23,472 nt of DNA from Bacillota bacterium (GTDB taxonomy: Bacteria > Bacillota > Sulfobacillia > Sulfobacillales > Sulfobacillaceae): assembly GCA_023381095.1 (NCBI GenBank), contig JAMCTO010000059.1, positions 1 through 23,472 of the forward strand, read 5' to 3'. Position 1 is the first letter of the stretch, and the number at the start of each line of letters is the position of its first letter. The notes beneath the pieces are model-generated. The model saw only the letters and a list, made by a program, of their open reading frames with translations, had not been told where the DNA came from and did no database searches. Positions 14,445-23,002 of the stretch are shown here, piece by piece. The position numbers and the translations under genes are program-made.

Positions 14445-14473
14445 GCATTATCTTACGAGTTTCCTCATATCCT
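14445..14473 (+). promoter_or_regulatory. Candidate sigma-E promoter for spoIVA
   Basis: GCATTAT (14445-14451) and CATATCCT (14466-14473) are 14 nt apart, the spacing of Bacillus sigma-E promoters (GHATATT-N14-CATACAHT, from memory), matching at 5/7 and 6/8 positions. spoIVA is a classic sigma-E gene. It lies in the 140-nt gap after gpsA. Pattern match only. Confidence 0.4.
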
Positions 14474-14560
14474 GCTACTGTCATTCATAGGGTGATCCCG
14501 GGACAAGGCGAGGACCGGCGCCAACCCATTTGGCAGCAAACAAGGGAGGGAACCATAAGG

Positions 14561-16039
14561 ATGGAGAAGTTTGACCTGTTTAAGGACTTAGCCGAACGAA
14601 CTGGCGGCGATGTGTATCTAGGTGTCGTGGGTCCGGTCCGCACCGGCAAGTCCACTTTTATCAAGCGTTTTATGGAACGAATGATTTTGCCTGCCATTGA
14701 CGATCCTAATGAACGCGAGAGAGCTGTGGATTCCCTGCCGCAAAGCGGTACCGGGCGCACCGTGATGACTACAGAACCCAAATTTATCCCGGACGATGGA
14801 GTAGAAATCCACCTCAACGAGGCGATTTCGTTTCGCGCGCGTTTGGTAGATTGCGTGGGGTATGCAGTAAGTGGCGCACTGGGGTATACCGAACAAGAAG
14901 GCGATCGCATGGTGATGACACCATGGTCGGACCAAGCCATGCCATTTGAAGAAGCAGCCGAAATCGGTACTCAGAAAGTGATTACGGATCATTCCACGAT
15001 TGGTTTGGTAATGACCTCTGACGGCAGTTTTGGCGACCTTCCGCGTGAGGTGTTTGTCGCGCCGGAAGAACGCGTAGTCGGTGAGTTGAAAGAATTGGCA
15101 AAGCCATTCGTGGTGGTGCTGAATACGGCCCAGCCTTACGCAGAAGAGACGACACAGTTGGCACAGGACTTATCGGAGCAGTATGACGTACCGGTACTGC
15201 CCATTAATTGTTTGGAACTGCGTCAGGAAGATATTGCCCAAGTATTGGAACAAGTACTGTACGAATTTCCGGTTGCCGAAATCCAGTTTCAATTGGTGGA
15301 TTGGGTCGAGGCCTTGCCAACCAGCCATTGGCTGCGCAAGCAATTTGAATTATCGTTGGAAGAAGCGCGGGCCAGCATTCAACGATTGCGGGATGTCGAT
15401 CCGGCGGTCCGCGGTTTGGCCAGCTATGACTATGCCGACGAAGTGCGGCTAACCCATATGGATCTAGGGACAGGAGTGGCAGAAATTTCTGTGGGTGCCC
15501 GCGATGAATTGTATTATCGTGTACTGGGAGAATTGGCCGACCGGCATGTAGCTGCACGGGGCGACATCATGAAATTATGGAGGGAATATGTCGCTGCCAA
15601 GTCGGAATGGGACAAAGTAGAAGAAGCTATCCGTGAAGTACGGGCTACGGGCTACGGCATGGTAGCACCAAGTTTAACCGAGCTGGTGCTGGAAGAGCCG
15701 GAACCGATTCGTCGCGGGGCGCAGTTTGGCGTCAAGCTTAAAGCGACAGCGCCCTCCATTCACATGATTCGCGCCGATATCCAGACAGAAATCACGCCTA
15801 TTATCGGGACCGAGCGACAGGCAGACGAATTAGTGCAATACTTGATGGAGCAATTCGAGGATGATCCCAAGCGCCTTTGGGAGACAAATTTGTTTGGCAA
15901 ATCGCTCCATGACTTGGTTCGGGAAAGCATTCAATCCAAGCTCTTTAAGATGCCGGAAAATGCCCAGGAAAAGTTGCAGGAAACCTTGCAGCGCATCATC
16001 AACGAAGGCTCTGGCGGCCTTATTTGTATCATCATTTAG
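14561..16039 (+). CDS. spoIVA: Stage IV sporulation protein A (spore coat ATPase)
   Basis: SpoIVA polymerises with ATP on the forespore outer membrane to form the basement layer of the spore coat. From ATG 14561 the protein is 492 residues, the same length as I recall for the Bacillus protein, beginning MEKFDLFKDLAERTGGDVYLG. The Walker A motif is GPVRTGKST (24-32, Lys30); TTEPKF, LVDCVGY, AAEIGTQKVI and HSTIG are conserved. The C-terminal half keeps GYGMVAPSL, FGVKLKATAPSIHMI and PIIGTE, and the end is NEGSGGLICIII, the region that meets SpoVM in Bacillus. AAGGGAGGG lies 10 nt upstream. A strong terminator follows, making this the end of the plus-strand block. Confidence 0.98.
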   Translation: MEKFDLFKDLAERTGGDVYLGVVGPVRTGKSTFIKRFMERMILPAIDDPNERERAVDSLPQSGTGRTVMTTEPKFIPDDGVEIHLNEAISFRARLVDCVGYAVSGALGYTEQEGDRMVMTPWSDQAMPFEEAAEIGTQKVITDHSTIGLVMTSDGSFGDLPREVFVAPEERVVGELKELAKPFVVVLNTAQPYAEETTQLAQDLSEQYDVPVLPINCLELRQEDIAQVLEQVLYEFPVAEIQFQLVDWVEALPTSHWLRKQFELSLEEARASIQRLRDVDPAVRGLASYDYADEVRLTHMDLGTGVAEISVGARDELYYRVLGELADRHVAARGDIMKLWREYVAAKSEWDKVEEAIREVRATGYGMVAPSLTELVLEEPEPIRRGAQFGVKLKATAPSIHMIRADIQTEITPIIGTERQADELVQYLMEQFEDDPKRLWETNLFGKSLHDLVRESIQSKLFKMPENAQEKLQETLQRIINEGSGGLICIII

Positions 16040-16050
16040 CGATGGCACCA

Positions 16051-16078
16051 GCCGGGGGTTTTAGCCTCCGGCTTTTTT
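16051..16078 (+). terminator. Rho-independent terminator after spoIVA
   Basis: GCCGGGGG (16051-16058) pairs with CCTCCGGC (16065-16072, one G-T pair) around TTTTAG, followed by six T residues. It overlaps the last codons of the convergent binding-protein gene. Confidence 0.9.
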
Positions 16079-17623
16079 GGCGGTTTTTGGCGGTATCAGA
16101 TACCACGATTGCGGTTGATAAAAAGCGACATAGGGATTGGGCTGGTATCCACTGAAATTGCTGCTGACCCAAACGGCTTTTTCCGGCCACGCTAAGAAGA
16201 TGCCGGGAGGATATTTCACCAAGGCGTCTTGCAATTGGTAAAGAGCTATCATGTGCTGAGTGTTCTCCATGGTGTCTACGGTCGACAGTAACGCCCGATT
16301 GGTGTCAGGGTTGCTGTAACTGCCGAGGTTTTGCCCTAAAGGAGGGGTTAATCCCTCGTAGTACTGGGAAAACACCCAGCCCACCGGCGATGCAGGACGG
16401 TTGACTAATGCCCAGACAAATCGACTGTGTTCCAGATCGGAGTAAAATATCTTTTTCGGTTGCGGATTGCAGCTAAAGGTGATCCCCAGACTATTTCCTT
16501 GGCGGGTGATCATCCGGCACGCTGACACTTCTCGGGGATGGCCACGGTCTACCAAAATTGGCATCACATGGTGCCTAAAGGATGCCGTTGCGGTGGTCGC
16601 CGCTTGAGGATTAAAGGCTGGAGGTTTCAGTAACGGGTTGGCAAACCAATTGGAGGGAGGGAGCGGCCCATTGGCGATTTGGCCATTGCCAAGTCGGGCA
16701 ATGGCGGATCGATCTAGCCCCTGGTAAAGTCCTCTAAGAGCTTGGTTATTGCGTAATATCCCGTTATGCATATTGGCCAGCAGCATCCAGTAGCGACCAT
16801 CTTCGGACCAGAGAGGCTTCAAGGCCGGATTTTTGGATGTTGAAGGCGTTAACCATAAAATGGCTGAGAGCCTTGTCATACGGCGGGGAGGGGAAGTGCG
16901 CCATAAAATATATGAAAATTTGGGTGTGCCCTCGAAATATCGGGGTACCGCTCGCAGGACCAAATAGTTGGAGGACCGGGAAATAGGTCGAAATGCGCCC
17001 GTACCAATGAAATCTAGCGGATCGCTCAACGCTTTGGCTTTTACGACTTGGCTGATCGGCAGGTAATCCAATGCGAACGCTGGCAAAATGAAAACACCAG
17101 ATCCCTGGGATGCCCAATCGGCTAGAAATCCGGGATCCGGATGGCTCAAGCGAAACGCGACTTTGGTGGGGGACACCGCAGATACCGACTGGATCAAACG
17201 GTCCAAAGCGCGATAGCCGCGAAAACCGCTGTATCGTTTCTGATAAAATTGGTAAGTCCACACGACGTCATGCGCAGTAATGGGTCGGCCGTTCCACCAC
17301 TTGGCCCGTGGGTCCAGGGCCATGACGAATTCCTGGTAACGGTTGGAGATGGTCCAATGCATGGCCAGATCAGGGATGACAATGCCGTTGGGAGCAATAT
17401 TTACCAAACCGTTCCACATCAGTTGATCTATTGCCGCCGCAGGTGAATTATCATAAGAGACCACAGGATTCAATGTTGAGGAGCCTTGGGCCACAATATT
17501 TAAGGTTGGGCGGGGCAAAATGTTGCCTTGCCGGGGCAACGTAATATGGGGGGCTCCACATCCTGCCAGGAAGACCGTTGCGGTAAGCGCTCCCAGTTGA
17601 GGCAATGCCGGACGGATTTTCAT
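16061..17623 (-). CDS. Peptide-type ABC transporter substrate-binding lipoprotein
   Basis: A family 5 extracellular solute-binding protein of 520 residues. The start ATG 17623 gives a lipoprotein signal, MKIRPALPQLGALTATVFLAGCG, with lipobox LAGC and lipidated Cys22. The family pattern is visible as LMWNGLVNIAPNGIVIPDLAMHW and WWNGRPITAHDVVWTYQFYQ; the C-terminal part is more divergent, so the ligand is uncertain (peptides, nickel or sugars are all possible for this family). There is no ribosome-binding site; an extended -10 box ends 6 nt before ATG, suggesting a leaderless mRNA. It lies 71 nt after the dppB-like permease in the same direction and is its probable partner. Confidence 0.9.
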   Translation of the reverse strand: MKIRPALPQLGALTATVFLAGCGAPHITLPRQGNILPRPTLNIVAQGSSTLNPVVSYDNSPAAAIDQLMWNGLVNIAPNGIVIPDLAMHWTISNRYQEFVMALDPRAKWWNGRPITAHDVVWTYQFYQKRYSGFRGYRALDRLIQSVSAVSPTKVAFRLSHPDPGFLADWASQGSGVFILPAFALDYLPISQVVKAKALSDPLDFIGTGAFRPISRSSNYLVLRAVPRYFEGTPKFSYILWRTSPPRRMTRLSAILWLTPSTSKNPALKPLWSEDGRYWMLLANMHNGILRNNQALRGLYQGLDRSAIARLGNGQIANGPLPPSNWFANPLLKPPAFNPQAATTATASFRHHVMPILVDRGHPREVSACRMITRQGNSLGITFSCNPQPKKIFYSDLEHSRFVWALVNRPASPVGWVFSQYYEGLTPPLGQNLGSYSNPDTNRALLSTVDTMENTQHMIALYQLQDALVKYPPGIFLAWPEKAVWVSSNFSGYQPNPYVAFYQPQSWYLIPPKTAKKAGG

Positions 17624-17629
17624 AACGTC

Positions 17630-17638
17630 ATTATACCA
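17630..17638 (-). promoter_or_regulatory. Extended -10 promoter giving a leaderless transcript
   Basis: On the minus strand the sequence TGGTATAAT is a perfect extended -10 (TGnTATAAT). Its end is 6 nt before the ATG at 17623, so transcription should start at or very near the start codon. No clear -35 is seen. Confidence 0.6.
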
Positions 17639-17694
17639 TCCACAACAGCGATGCCCCGCCACCAATTACGCATGACAGGGCCAATGGCTGCATC

Positions 17695-18648
17695 TTAGTT
17701 ATATTGAATACGGGGATCCACCAAACCATAGAGCAAGTCGGCGAGCAAATTGCCGATGATGGTGAGAAATCCGGTAATGACCACGACCCCCATGATAATC
17801 GGGTAGTCGCGTTGGTTGGCCGCGTCCCAGAAGAGGAGGCCCATCCCGGGATAATTGAAAATAACCTCGATGAGCAAAACCCCGGAGAATAAACTAGGCA
17901 AAGCAAACCCTAATAGGGTAATCAAGGGCAGGACAGAATTGCGCAATGCGTGTTTCAGCACGACCACCGACTCCTTGAGCCCTTTGGCTCGCGCAGTGCG
18001 AACATAGTCTTGCACCAAGTGCTCCGTCATCGAGGTACGCATGTAACGGCCCCATCCGGCCACTGTGCCGAGCACTAGGGTCAACACCGGCAAAGTGGTA
18101 TGGGCAGCCCAGGAGCCAAAACCGGGGTTGGGGTTCAAAGGGTTGGACAAGCCTCCACTGGGGAACCAGCCCAAATTAATGCTAAAGATGAGGATGATGA
18201 TAATCCCCAGCCAAAAGTAGGGCATTGAGTAAAAAAAGTAGGTCAGCGCGGTCATCCCATAATCAAACTTGGTATCATGAAAGTACGCTTGGACGCTGCC
18301 TAACAAAATCGATACCACATGGGCAATCACGATGCCGATTCCCACAATGGACAGGGTTCTCGGCATGTTGGTCATAATTAGCGACCAGACCGATTCGTTG
18401 TAGTAGTAAGAGACGCCGAGATTCCCCTGCAACAACTGTCCCAGCCAATGGATATATTGGACGGGCAACGGCTTATTGAGGCCGAACTCCCGATTAATTT
18501 GGGCAATGCGCAGCGGTGTGGCCTTGGGTCCAAGCATGGCTTGGGCCGGACCTCCCGGCACGATGTGCACCAAGAAAAAGCCGATGATGGTCACGCCTAT
18601 CATGGAGGGAATGGATTGAATCAACCGTTGCAAAACAAATTTGAACAC
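17695..18648 (-). CDS. Peptide-type ABC transporter permease, DppB-like
   Basis: A 317-residue inner-membrane permease with about six membrane helices. It has the DppB N-terminus FVLQRLIQSIPSMIGVTIIGFFLVHIVPGGP, the LGLNKPLPVQY-type loop, and the EAA loop DYVRTARAKGLKESVVVLKHALRNSVLP that contacts the ATPase. It ends with the usual DPRIQYN. The start is GTG 18648 with AAGGAGG 9 nt upstream, and it follows the DppC-like gene by 18 nt, so both are one operon. The order C then B is reversed from the usual B-C. No ATPase genes are nearby. Confidence 0.94.
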   Translation of the reverse strand: MFKFVLQRLIQSIPSMIGVTIIGFFLVHIVPGGPAQAMLGPKATPLRIAQINREFGLNKPLPVQYIHWLGQLLQGNLGVSYYYNESVWSLIMTNMPRTLSIVGIGIVIAHVVSILLGSVQAYFHDTKFDYGMTALTYFFYSMPYFWLGIIIILIFSINLGWFPSGGLSNPLNPNPGFGSWAAHTTLPVLTLVLGTVAGWGRYMRTSMTEHLVQDYVRTARAKGLKESVVVLKHALRNSVLPLITLLGFALPSLFSGVLLIEVIFNYPGMGLLFWDAANQRDYPIIMGVVVITGFLTIIGNLLADLLYGLVDPRIQYN

Positions 18649-18666
18649 GAAATCGCTCCTCCTTCC

Positions 18667-19569
18667 TCAGGCCTTTCTGAGGCGCGGATCAAACGCTTGA
18701 CGCAAGGCGTCGCCGATAAAGTTCACCGACAGCTCGACGATCAAAATGGCTATCCCGGGAGGGTAAATCAACCACCAGGCATTTTGAAACATATACGACA
18801 TGGACGACGAGAGCATTTCCCCCCAGTTCGGTGTCGGCGGCGGGAGACCCAATCCTAAGAAACTGAGCCCGGCCACGGTCAAAATGGCATCTGCGACTTG
18901 AAAGGTGGCATTGACCACCACCACACCCATGACATTAGGTAGCAACTCGCGAAACATAATCCGCCAATTGCTGGCGCCCACCGCGCGCGCGGCTTCGACA
19001 TAGTCTCGCCGTTTGAGGGTAAGGACCTCGGACCGGACCATACGGGCCATTGCGAACCAGGACAAGGATCCAATCACAATGACCAAAAGCGCCGCACTGG
19101 GATGAAAGACGGAATCGACAAACAGCAACAGGAACAAACTGGGGATGGCGATAAAAATGTCGACCACCCGCATGAGTATCACGTCTACCCATTTGGTGGC
19201 CATTCCGCTAATGAGCCCATACACCACGCCGATAAAAGTGGCCATAAATGCGGCGGCAAATCCGACCTCCAATGATAATTGTCCCCCCACCATCATGCGG
19301 GCGAGGTTGTCGCGGCCTAAGCTGTCCGTGCCTAAAGGGAACCGTGCCGACGGTGGCTGCAGGGTGGTGAGCAGGTGCGGAGCAGTGGTACTGCCATGGT
19401 AAATCAAAGGGCCGAGAAAACTGAACAAAATGAGAAATACCAAACCGAACACACCGGCAACGGCCAGCGGGTTGCGGCGGAAGGCCTGCCACTCGCGGGA
19501 TCGGCTTCGCTTATCCAGTATCGGCGCCTCTGTCACCGCCTCGGTGAGGGTCTCAGGTATCATGCGCAT
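18667..19569 (-). CDS. Peptide-type ABC transporter permease, DppC-like
   Basis: A 300-residue permease with a soluble N-terminus and about six membrane helices. Marks of the DppC group are REWQAFRRNPLAVAGVFGLVFLIL, the PSARFPLGTDSLGRDNLARMMVGGQ loop, the EAA motif DYVEAARAVGASNWRIMFRELLPNVMG and the terminal NFIGDALRQAFDPRLRK. The start is ATG 19569 (TAGGAGAGA just upstream) or ATG 19563, which has better spacing. It is the first gene of the minus-strand transporter operon, about 113 nt downstream of a good promoter. Confidence 0.94.
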   Translation of the reverse strand: MRMIPETLTEAVTEAPILDKRSRSREWQAFRRNPLAVAGVFGLVFLILFSFLGPLIYHGSTTAPHLLTTLQPPSARFPLGTDSLGRDNLARMMVGGQLSLEVGFAAAFMATFIGVVYGLISGMATKWVDVILMRVVDIFIAIPSLFLLLFVDSVFHPSAALLVIVIGSLSWFAMARMVRSEVLTLKRRDYVEAARAVGASNWRIMFRELLPNVMGVVVVNATFQVADAILTVAGLSFLGLGLPPPTPNWGEMLSSSMSYMFQNAWWLIYPPGIAILIVELSVNFIGDALRQAFDPRLRKA

Positions 19570-19688
19570 TCTCTCCTAGCCGGATAAATACAATACGTTG
19601 GACAGTCCGTTGAAACCTTCGATGTGCGTTGTTGCAATATTTAAAGAAGAAAGACCATCGTAATAGCTTGAAATATTATTGACAGTGT

Positions 19689-19718
19689 ATTATAGGGACG
19701 CGAACCGACAAAAGTCAA
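19689..19718 (-). promoter_or_regulatory. Sigma-A promoter for the dppC-dppB operon
   Basis: On the minus strand, TTGACT (19718-19713) and a perfect TATAAT (19694-19689) lie 18 nt apart. The transcript would begin near 19682, leaving a leader of about 113 nt in which I see no known riboswitch. Confidence 0.7.
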
Positions 19719-19860
19719 TTGCAGTTGTTGGAATGGCTGGGAGAGGGTTGTGAGATGGGGGAAAGCCGCGCTTTGTATGGATTCCATGAAGCAAACCCGG
19801 CCGTGAAAAATCGGCATAATTCGATTGACGCCGGGACAGGATAGCGCATGGGGTGTTGTT

Positions 19861-20775
19861 GTGGATAAAGAGGTTTTACGGCTGTCGGGAAACCAACACC
19901 AAAAGGTGAGCTGGACACATTTGGTGAATCCGCCGGAATCGGAACTGGCCCAGGAATTGTCGTCACGCCGAATTTCGCTACCAGTACCCTACGAAAGCTA
20001 CCGGGCCACGTTTGATCGTTATGCGGCGTTTTATTATGTGCGGTTCTACGGGTTTAAAATTGGCGATCATTCACAGATGCTTGAAGTGGTGCCGGTGCAC
20101 TTGGCAGTGCAATCGTCTGGCGTCATTAGTTGGAGTACAATATCGTTGAAGGCTTTAGATCGTGTAACCGAAAAAATTACGGCGCATTCTGACTCGGAAT
20201 ATGACAGTAATACCCTGACCTACTACTTATTAGACGAGTTGGTTGAAGATACTTTTACCGTATTAGACGTGTTTAATGATCGATTAGCTGGAGTTGAGCA
20301 CGACGTGTTTAGTGCGTCGGCAGGACAGGCGCATATTCAACAGGAAATTTTCCGATTGAAACGGGAAATATTGAAATTAAGGCATATCTTGGCATCAGAA
20401 CGCGACGTTAGTTATCAATTGGTGCGTTATTGGGATAGCGATTTAAACCAATCTTCTAGGACAGAATGGAGTTTCCAACTGTATGACCATGTGATCCGTC
20501 TATTTGATTCCGCTGATATTTATCGCGAATTGGTGAATTCCGCGCTCGACATCTATTTAGGCAGCGTGTCCAATCGTCTCAACGAAATTGTCAAAAAACT
20601 TACGTTGGTCACCGTCCTGTTTGTTCCTGCTTCGTTGGTCGCCGCCTTGTACGGAATGAATTTTGATTACCTTCCGGGGCAGCATCATCCTTGGGGATTC
20701 TTTCTAATAGTCGGCGTGGTGGTGGTTATGTCGTTGACCTTGTTGGCTATCTTTAGGCAGCGGCGCTGGTTGTGA
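19861..20775 (+). CDS. corA: CorA-family divalent metal ion channel
   Basis: A Mg2+/Co2+ channel of the CorA family: a large cytoplasmic N-terminal domain, the long helical region (DRLAGVEHDVFSASAGQAHIQQEIFRLKREILKLRHIL), then two C-terminal membrane helices. The selectivity motif is YGMNF at the end of the first helix, followed by a short acidic/His loop and a basic C-terminus (RQRRWL). I place the start at GTG 19861 (304 residues), with GGGGTG just upstream; the frame extends to TTG 19825, which has no ribosome-binding site. It stands alone, divergent from the permease operon. Confidence 0.92.
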   Translation: MDKEVLRLSGNQHQKVSWTHLVNPPESELAQELSSRRISLPVPYESYRATFDRYAAFYYVRFYGFKIGDHSQMLEVVPVHLAVQSSGVISWSTISLKALDRVTEKITAHSDSEYDSNTLTYYLLDELVEDTFTVLDVFNDRLAGVEHDVFSASAGQAHIQQEIFRLKREILKLRHILASERDVSYQLVRYWDSDLNQSSRTEWSFQLYDHVIRLFDSADIYRELVNSALDIYLGSVSNRLNEIVKKLTLVTVLFVPASLVAALYGMNFDYLPGQHHPWGFFLIVGVVVVMSLTLLAIFRQRRWL

Positions 20776-21147
20776 CAATCACCGGTACGCGTTAGACACT
20801 GACTCTCTTCGCAGTAATTCCGCACATAAATCCCATCCTCGGAAGTTTGCCATGGATTTTGTCTCCTAACTGTCAAACGGTAGTGGGGTCCTCAAAACCA
20901 GTAAATGAGATGACGGTTTTACTGCGCGCGGCAAGACTGAGAAATTTCTGGCTGGTCTTGCCTAAGTAAAGAAGGAGAATTTCGAATTCATGTCGAATTA
21001 GCGCCCGGATATCACGTAAATCACTATATCGATTGCTTCACGGTGTTAAGATTTTGCCGACCAATAGATGGCCGGCGAGTGCCAAAAGATAGCACGATGA
21101 GTCCGCTCGGCAATTGCCGGGAACCAAATATTTCAGGAGGTTCGACA
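20776..21147 (+). other. 372-nt intergenic region with several inverted repeats
   Basis: No gene found. It holds: CAGTAAA/TTTACTG (20899-20905, 20918-20924), overlapping an alternative pair AAAACC/GGTTTT (20894-20899, 20915-20920); a perfect 8-bp stem GGCAAGAC/GTCTTGCC (20930-20937, 20955-20962) whose 17-nt loop contains the palindrome AGAAATTTCT; a good ribosome-binding site (AAGGAG) before a three-codon ORF, ATG TCG AAT TAG at 20990-21001; and a GC-rich segment with CCGGC/GCCGG (21072-21076, 21116-21120) and the palindrome CGGCAATTGCCG (21108-21119). I see no clear sigma-A promoter. It probably includes a structured leader for the binding-protein gene; it matches no riboswitch I know. Confidence 0.5.
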
Positions 21148-22881
21148 ATGAAGCAGCGTGTAGTAGCGACTGCGGCAGCCACGATTGTAGGGTCATCGTT
21201 GCTGTTAGCAGGGTGTGGTTCTAGTCCGTCGACGAGTACATCCTCCGCGCCTAAATCCCCTATTGGAGATGTTGCAATCGTCGCATTGCCAGCTCAGATT
21301 GCCCCTAACTGGTGGTTTCCCATTGAAGCCAACACGGCATATAGTGATTATAACAGTCTGATGAGCAACAATATGTATTTGCCCTTGATACACATTTCCC
21401 GAACCGATGGTGTAGACTACGCACGGTCTATTGCCTCAGATGTCACGTGGAATAGCAGCGGTACCGTCTATACCATCACTTTGCACAAGAAATGGCATTG
21501 GTCCAATGGTACCCCGGTTACGTCGTCTGATGTGGTGTGGACAATGCAACTGCTGGAGTATTTGTCGTCGGGTAATGCGCCCTGGACTTATGGTGGGGCC
21601 GGCATCGGTGGATTGCCCACACGATGGCAAAGTGTGACCGCGGACGGCCTGTATAAGGTCATTGTGACGCTGAATCAGCCTTCGAATCCGCAGTGGTTTT
21701 TGCACAACGGTCTAGGCCAAGTGACCCCAGTGCCTAAGGCGGTCTGGGACATTCACAAGAGCTTGAGCAATGAGGCGAAATTCATCAACCAGGCATCTAA
21801 TGCCCCGCAAGACTCTTACTATCAGGTGGTTGACGGACCGTTTTTGTATTCGGCCAAAAACTCCAAACCCAATAACCAATATTGGACTTTTCTTCCCAAC
21901 CCCAACTATGATGGTCATAAGGCCACGATTAAAAAGCTGATTTACCAGTATGAGGCAAGTACCGCGGCGGAGTTTGCTGCCTTGGAAAAAGGAACCGTCA
22001 ATGTCGGATACCTGCCACCTTCGATGTGGAACGCGCGCAGCAAGCTAACGGGAGATAAATTCTCTACAGCCTATTTGTTTGGGTTTTCGTATTTTATTCC
22101 CAACCTTAGCCCCAAGGCTCCAGGGCACTTTGCGCAATTGATTGGACAACCCTACGTGCGCCAAGCAATTGAGATGGCGGTGGATCAACAAGGGATGATC
22201 AACAGCTTTTACCATGGCCATGGGGTGGTGGAATATAGTCCGATCCCGGCTAAGCCACCTACTGTATTTTACGATCCCAGCATAAAAAATCCAGCTCCAT
22301 ACAACCCAGCTGCCGGAGTAAAATTGCTCGAATCACATGGCTGGCACCTAGTCAACGGAGTAATGACCAGTCCCCAGGGCTATCCGTTTACGTTCACACT
22401 CGACTATACCAGCGGAAGCAATACCATGACGGACCAGGCAGAATTGCTGAAGGAAGACTTGGGTAAGGAGGGGATTCAGGTAACGTTGGAATCGCAGCCG
22501 TTCGATACGCTCATTGGGGATAACGATCAAGCCAACGTCACCAATTGGCAAATGGTATGGTATGGGTCATGGACATATCAGCCCGACTACTACCCAACCG
22601 GTGGAGGTTTGTTCAAAGAAGGATCGGGATCCAATTCTGGAGATTACGTGAGCACTCAGATGGATAATCTGATTAATGCTACGTATGAGCCTGGCACTCA
22701 AAGTCAAATTACCTCTCGGATGGATGCCTACCTGAAATATGCCGCGGATAACCTGCCATGGATTTGGATGCCGTGGACGTCGACGTTTAACGAAACGGCT
22801 ACGTATATCAGCGGGGTAAACAAATGGTTCAATCCGATTACCTTTGGGAACTCACCCAACCGATGGACGATTAACTACTAA
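21148..22881 (+). CDS. Peptide-type ABC transporter substrate-binding lipoprotein
   Basis: A second family 5 solute-binding protein, 577 residues. The signal MKQRVVATAAATIVGSSLLLAGCG has lipobox LAGC with Cys23, followed by a Ser/Thr-rich linker. Family features include SDVTWNSSGTVYTITLHKKWHWSNGTPVTSSDVVWTMQLLE and VRQAIEMAVDQQGMINSFYHGHG, and the end WMPWTSTFNETATYISGVNKWFNP is typical. ATG 21148 has AGGAGG 9 nt upstream; upstream in-frame codons lack a ribosome-binding site. It clearly differs from the minus-strand paralogue. It stands alone after corA and may serve the DppC/DppB-like permeases 1.6 kb away. Confidence 0.95.
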   Translation: MKQRVVATAAATIVGSSLLLAGCGSSPSTSTSSAPKSPIGDVAIVALPAQIAPNWWFPIEANTAYSDYNSLMSNNMYLPLIHISRTDGVDYARSIASDVTWNSSGTVYTITLHKKWHWSNGTPVTSSDVVWTMQLLEYLSSGNAPWTYGGAGIGGLPTRWQSVTADGLYKVIVTLNQPSNPQWFLHNGLGQVTPVPKAVWDIHKSLSNEAKFINQASNAPQDSYYQVVDGPFLYSAKNSKPNNQYWTFLPNPNYDGHKATIKKLIYQYEASTAAEFAALEKGTVNVGYLPPSMWNARSKLTGDKFSTAYLFGFSYFIPNLSPKAPGHFAQLIGQPYVRQAIEMAVDQQGMINSFYHGHGVVEYSPIPAKPPTVFYDPSIKNPAPYNPAAGVKLLESHGWHLVNGVMTSPQGYPFTFTLDYTSGSNTMTDQAELLKEDLGKEGIQVTLESQPFDTLIGDNDQANVTNWQMVWYGSWTYQPDYYPTGGGLFKEGSGSNSGDYVSTQMDNLINATYEPGTQSQITSRMDAYLKYAADNLPWIWMPWTSTFNETATYISGVNKWFNPITFGNSPNRWTINY

Positions 22882-22901
22882 GCATTGTCGTCGTAGGCTT
22901 C

Positions 22902-22942
22902 AGTGGGTCCTGAGGCAGAGAAGCCCAGGACCCACTAGTTTT
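22902..22942 (+). terminator. Rho-independent terminator after the binding-protein gene
   Basis: AGTGGGTCCTG (22902-22912) pairs perfectly with CAGGACCCACT (22926-22936); an inner GGC/GCC pair extends the stem with one bulged A, and AGTTTT follows. Confidence 0.85.
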
Positions 22943-23002
22943 AGCTGCGGCTTTGGTGTAGGCTCTACATGACAATTTTTGCTGAAAGAAAGGACTAAAG
23001 AC

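Noticed and set aside
16764..17261. 165-codon minus-strand ORF
   Set aside because: Nested in the binding-protein gene in another frame, without motifs or a ribosome-binding site.
19679..19684. Plus-strand TTGACA as a -35 box for corA
   Set aside because: No -10 box at 16-18 nt spacing; the region is better explained by the minus-strand promoter.
20685..20876. Minus-strand 63-codon ORF overlapping the end of corA
   Set aside because: Mostly antisense to the CorA membrane helices; no recognisable domain or ribosome-binding site.
21090..21115. CGATGAGTCC in the leader resembles a hammerhead ribozyme core
   Set aside because: The CUGANGA core is incomplete and the GAAA partner segment and stem II are missing.
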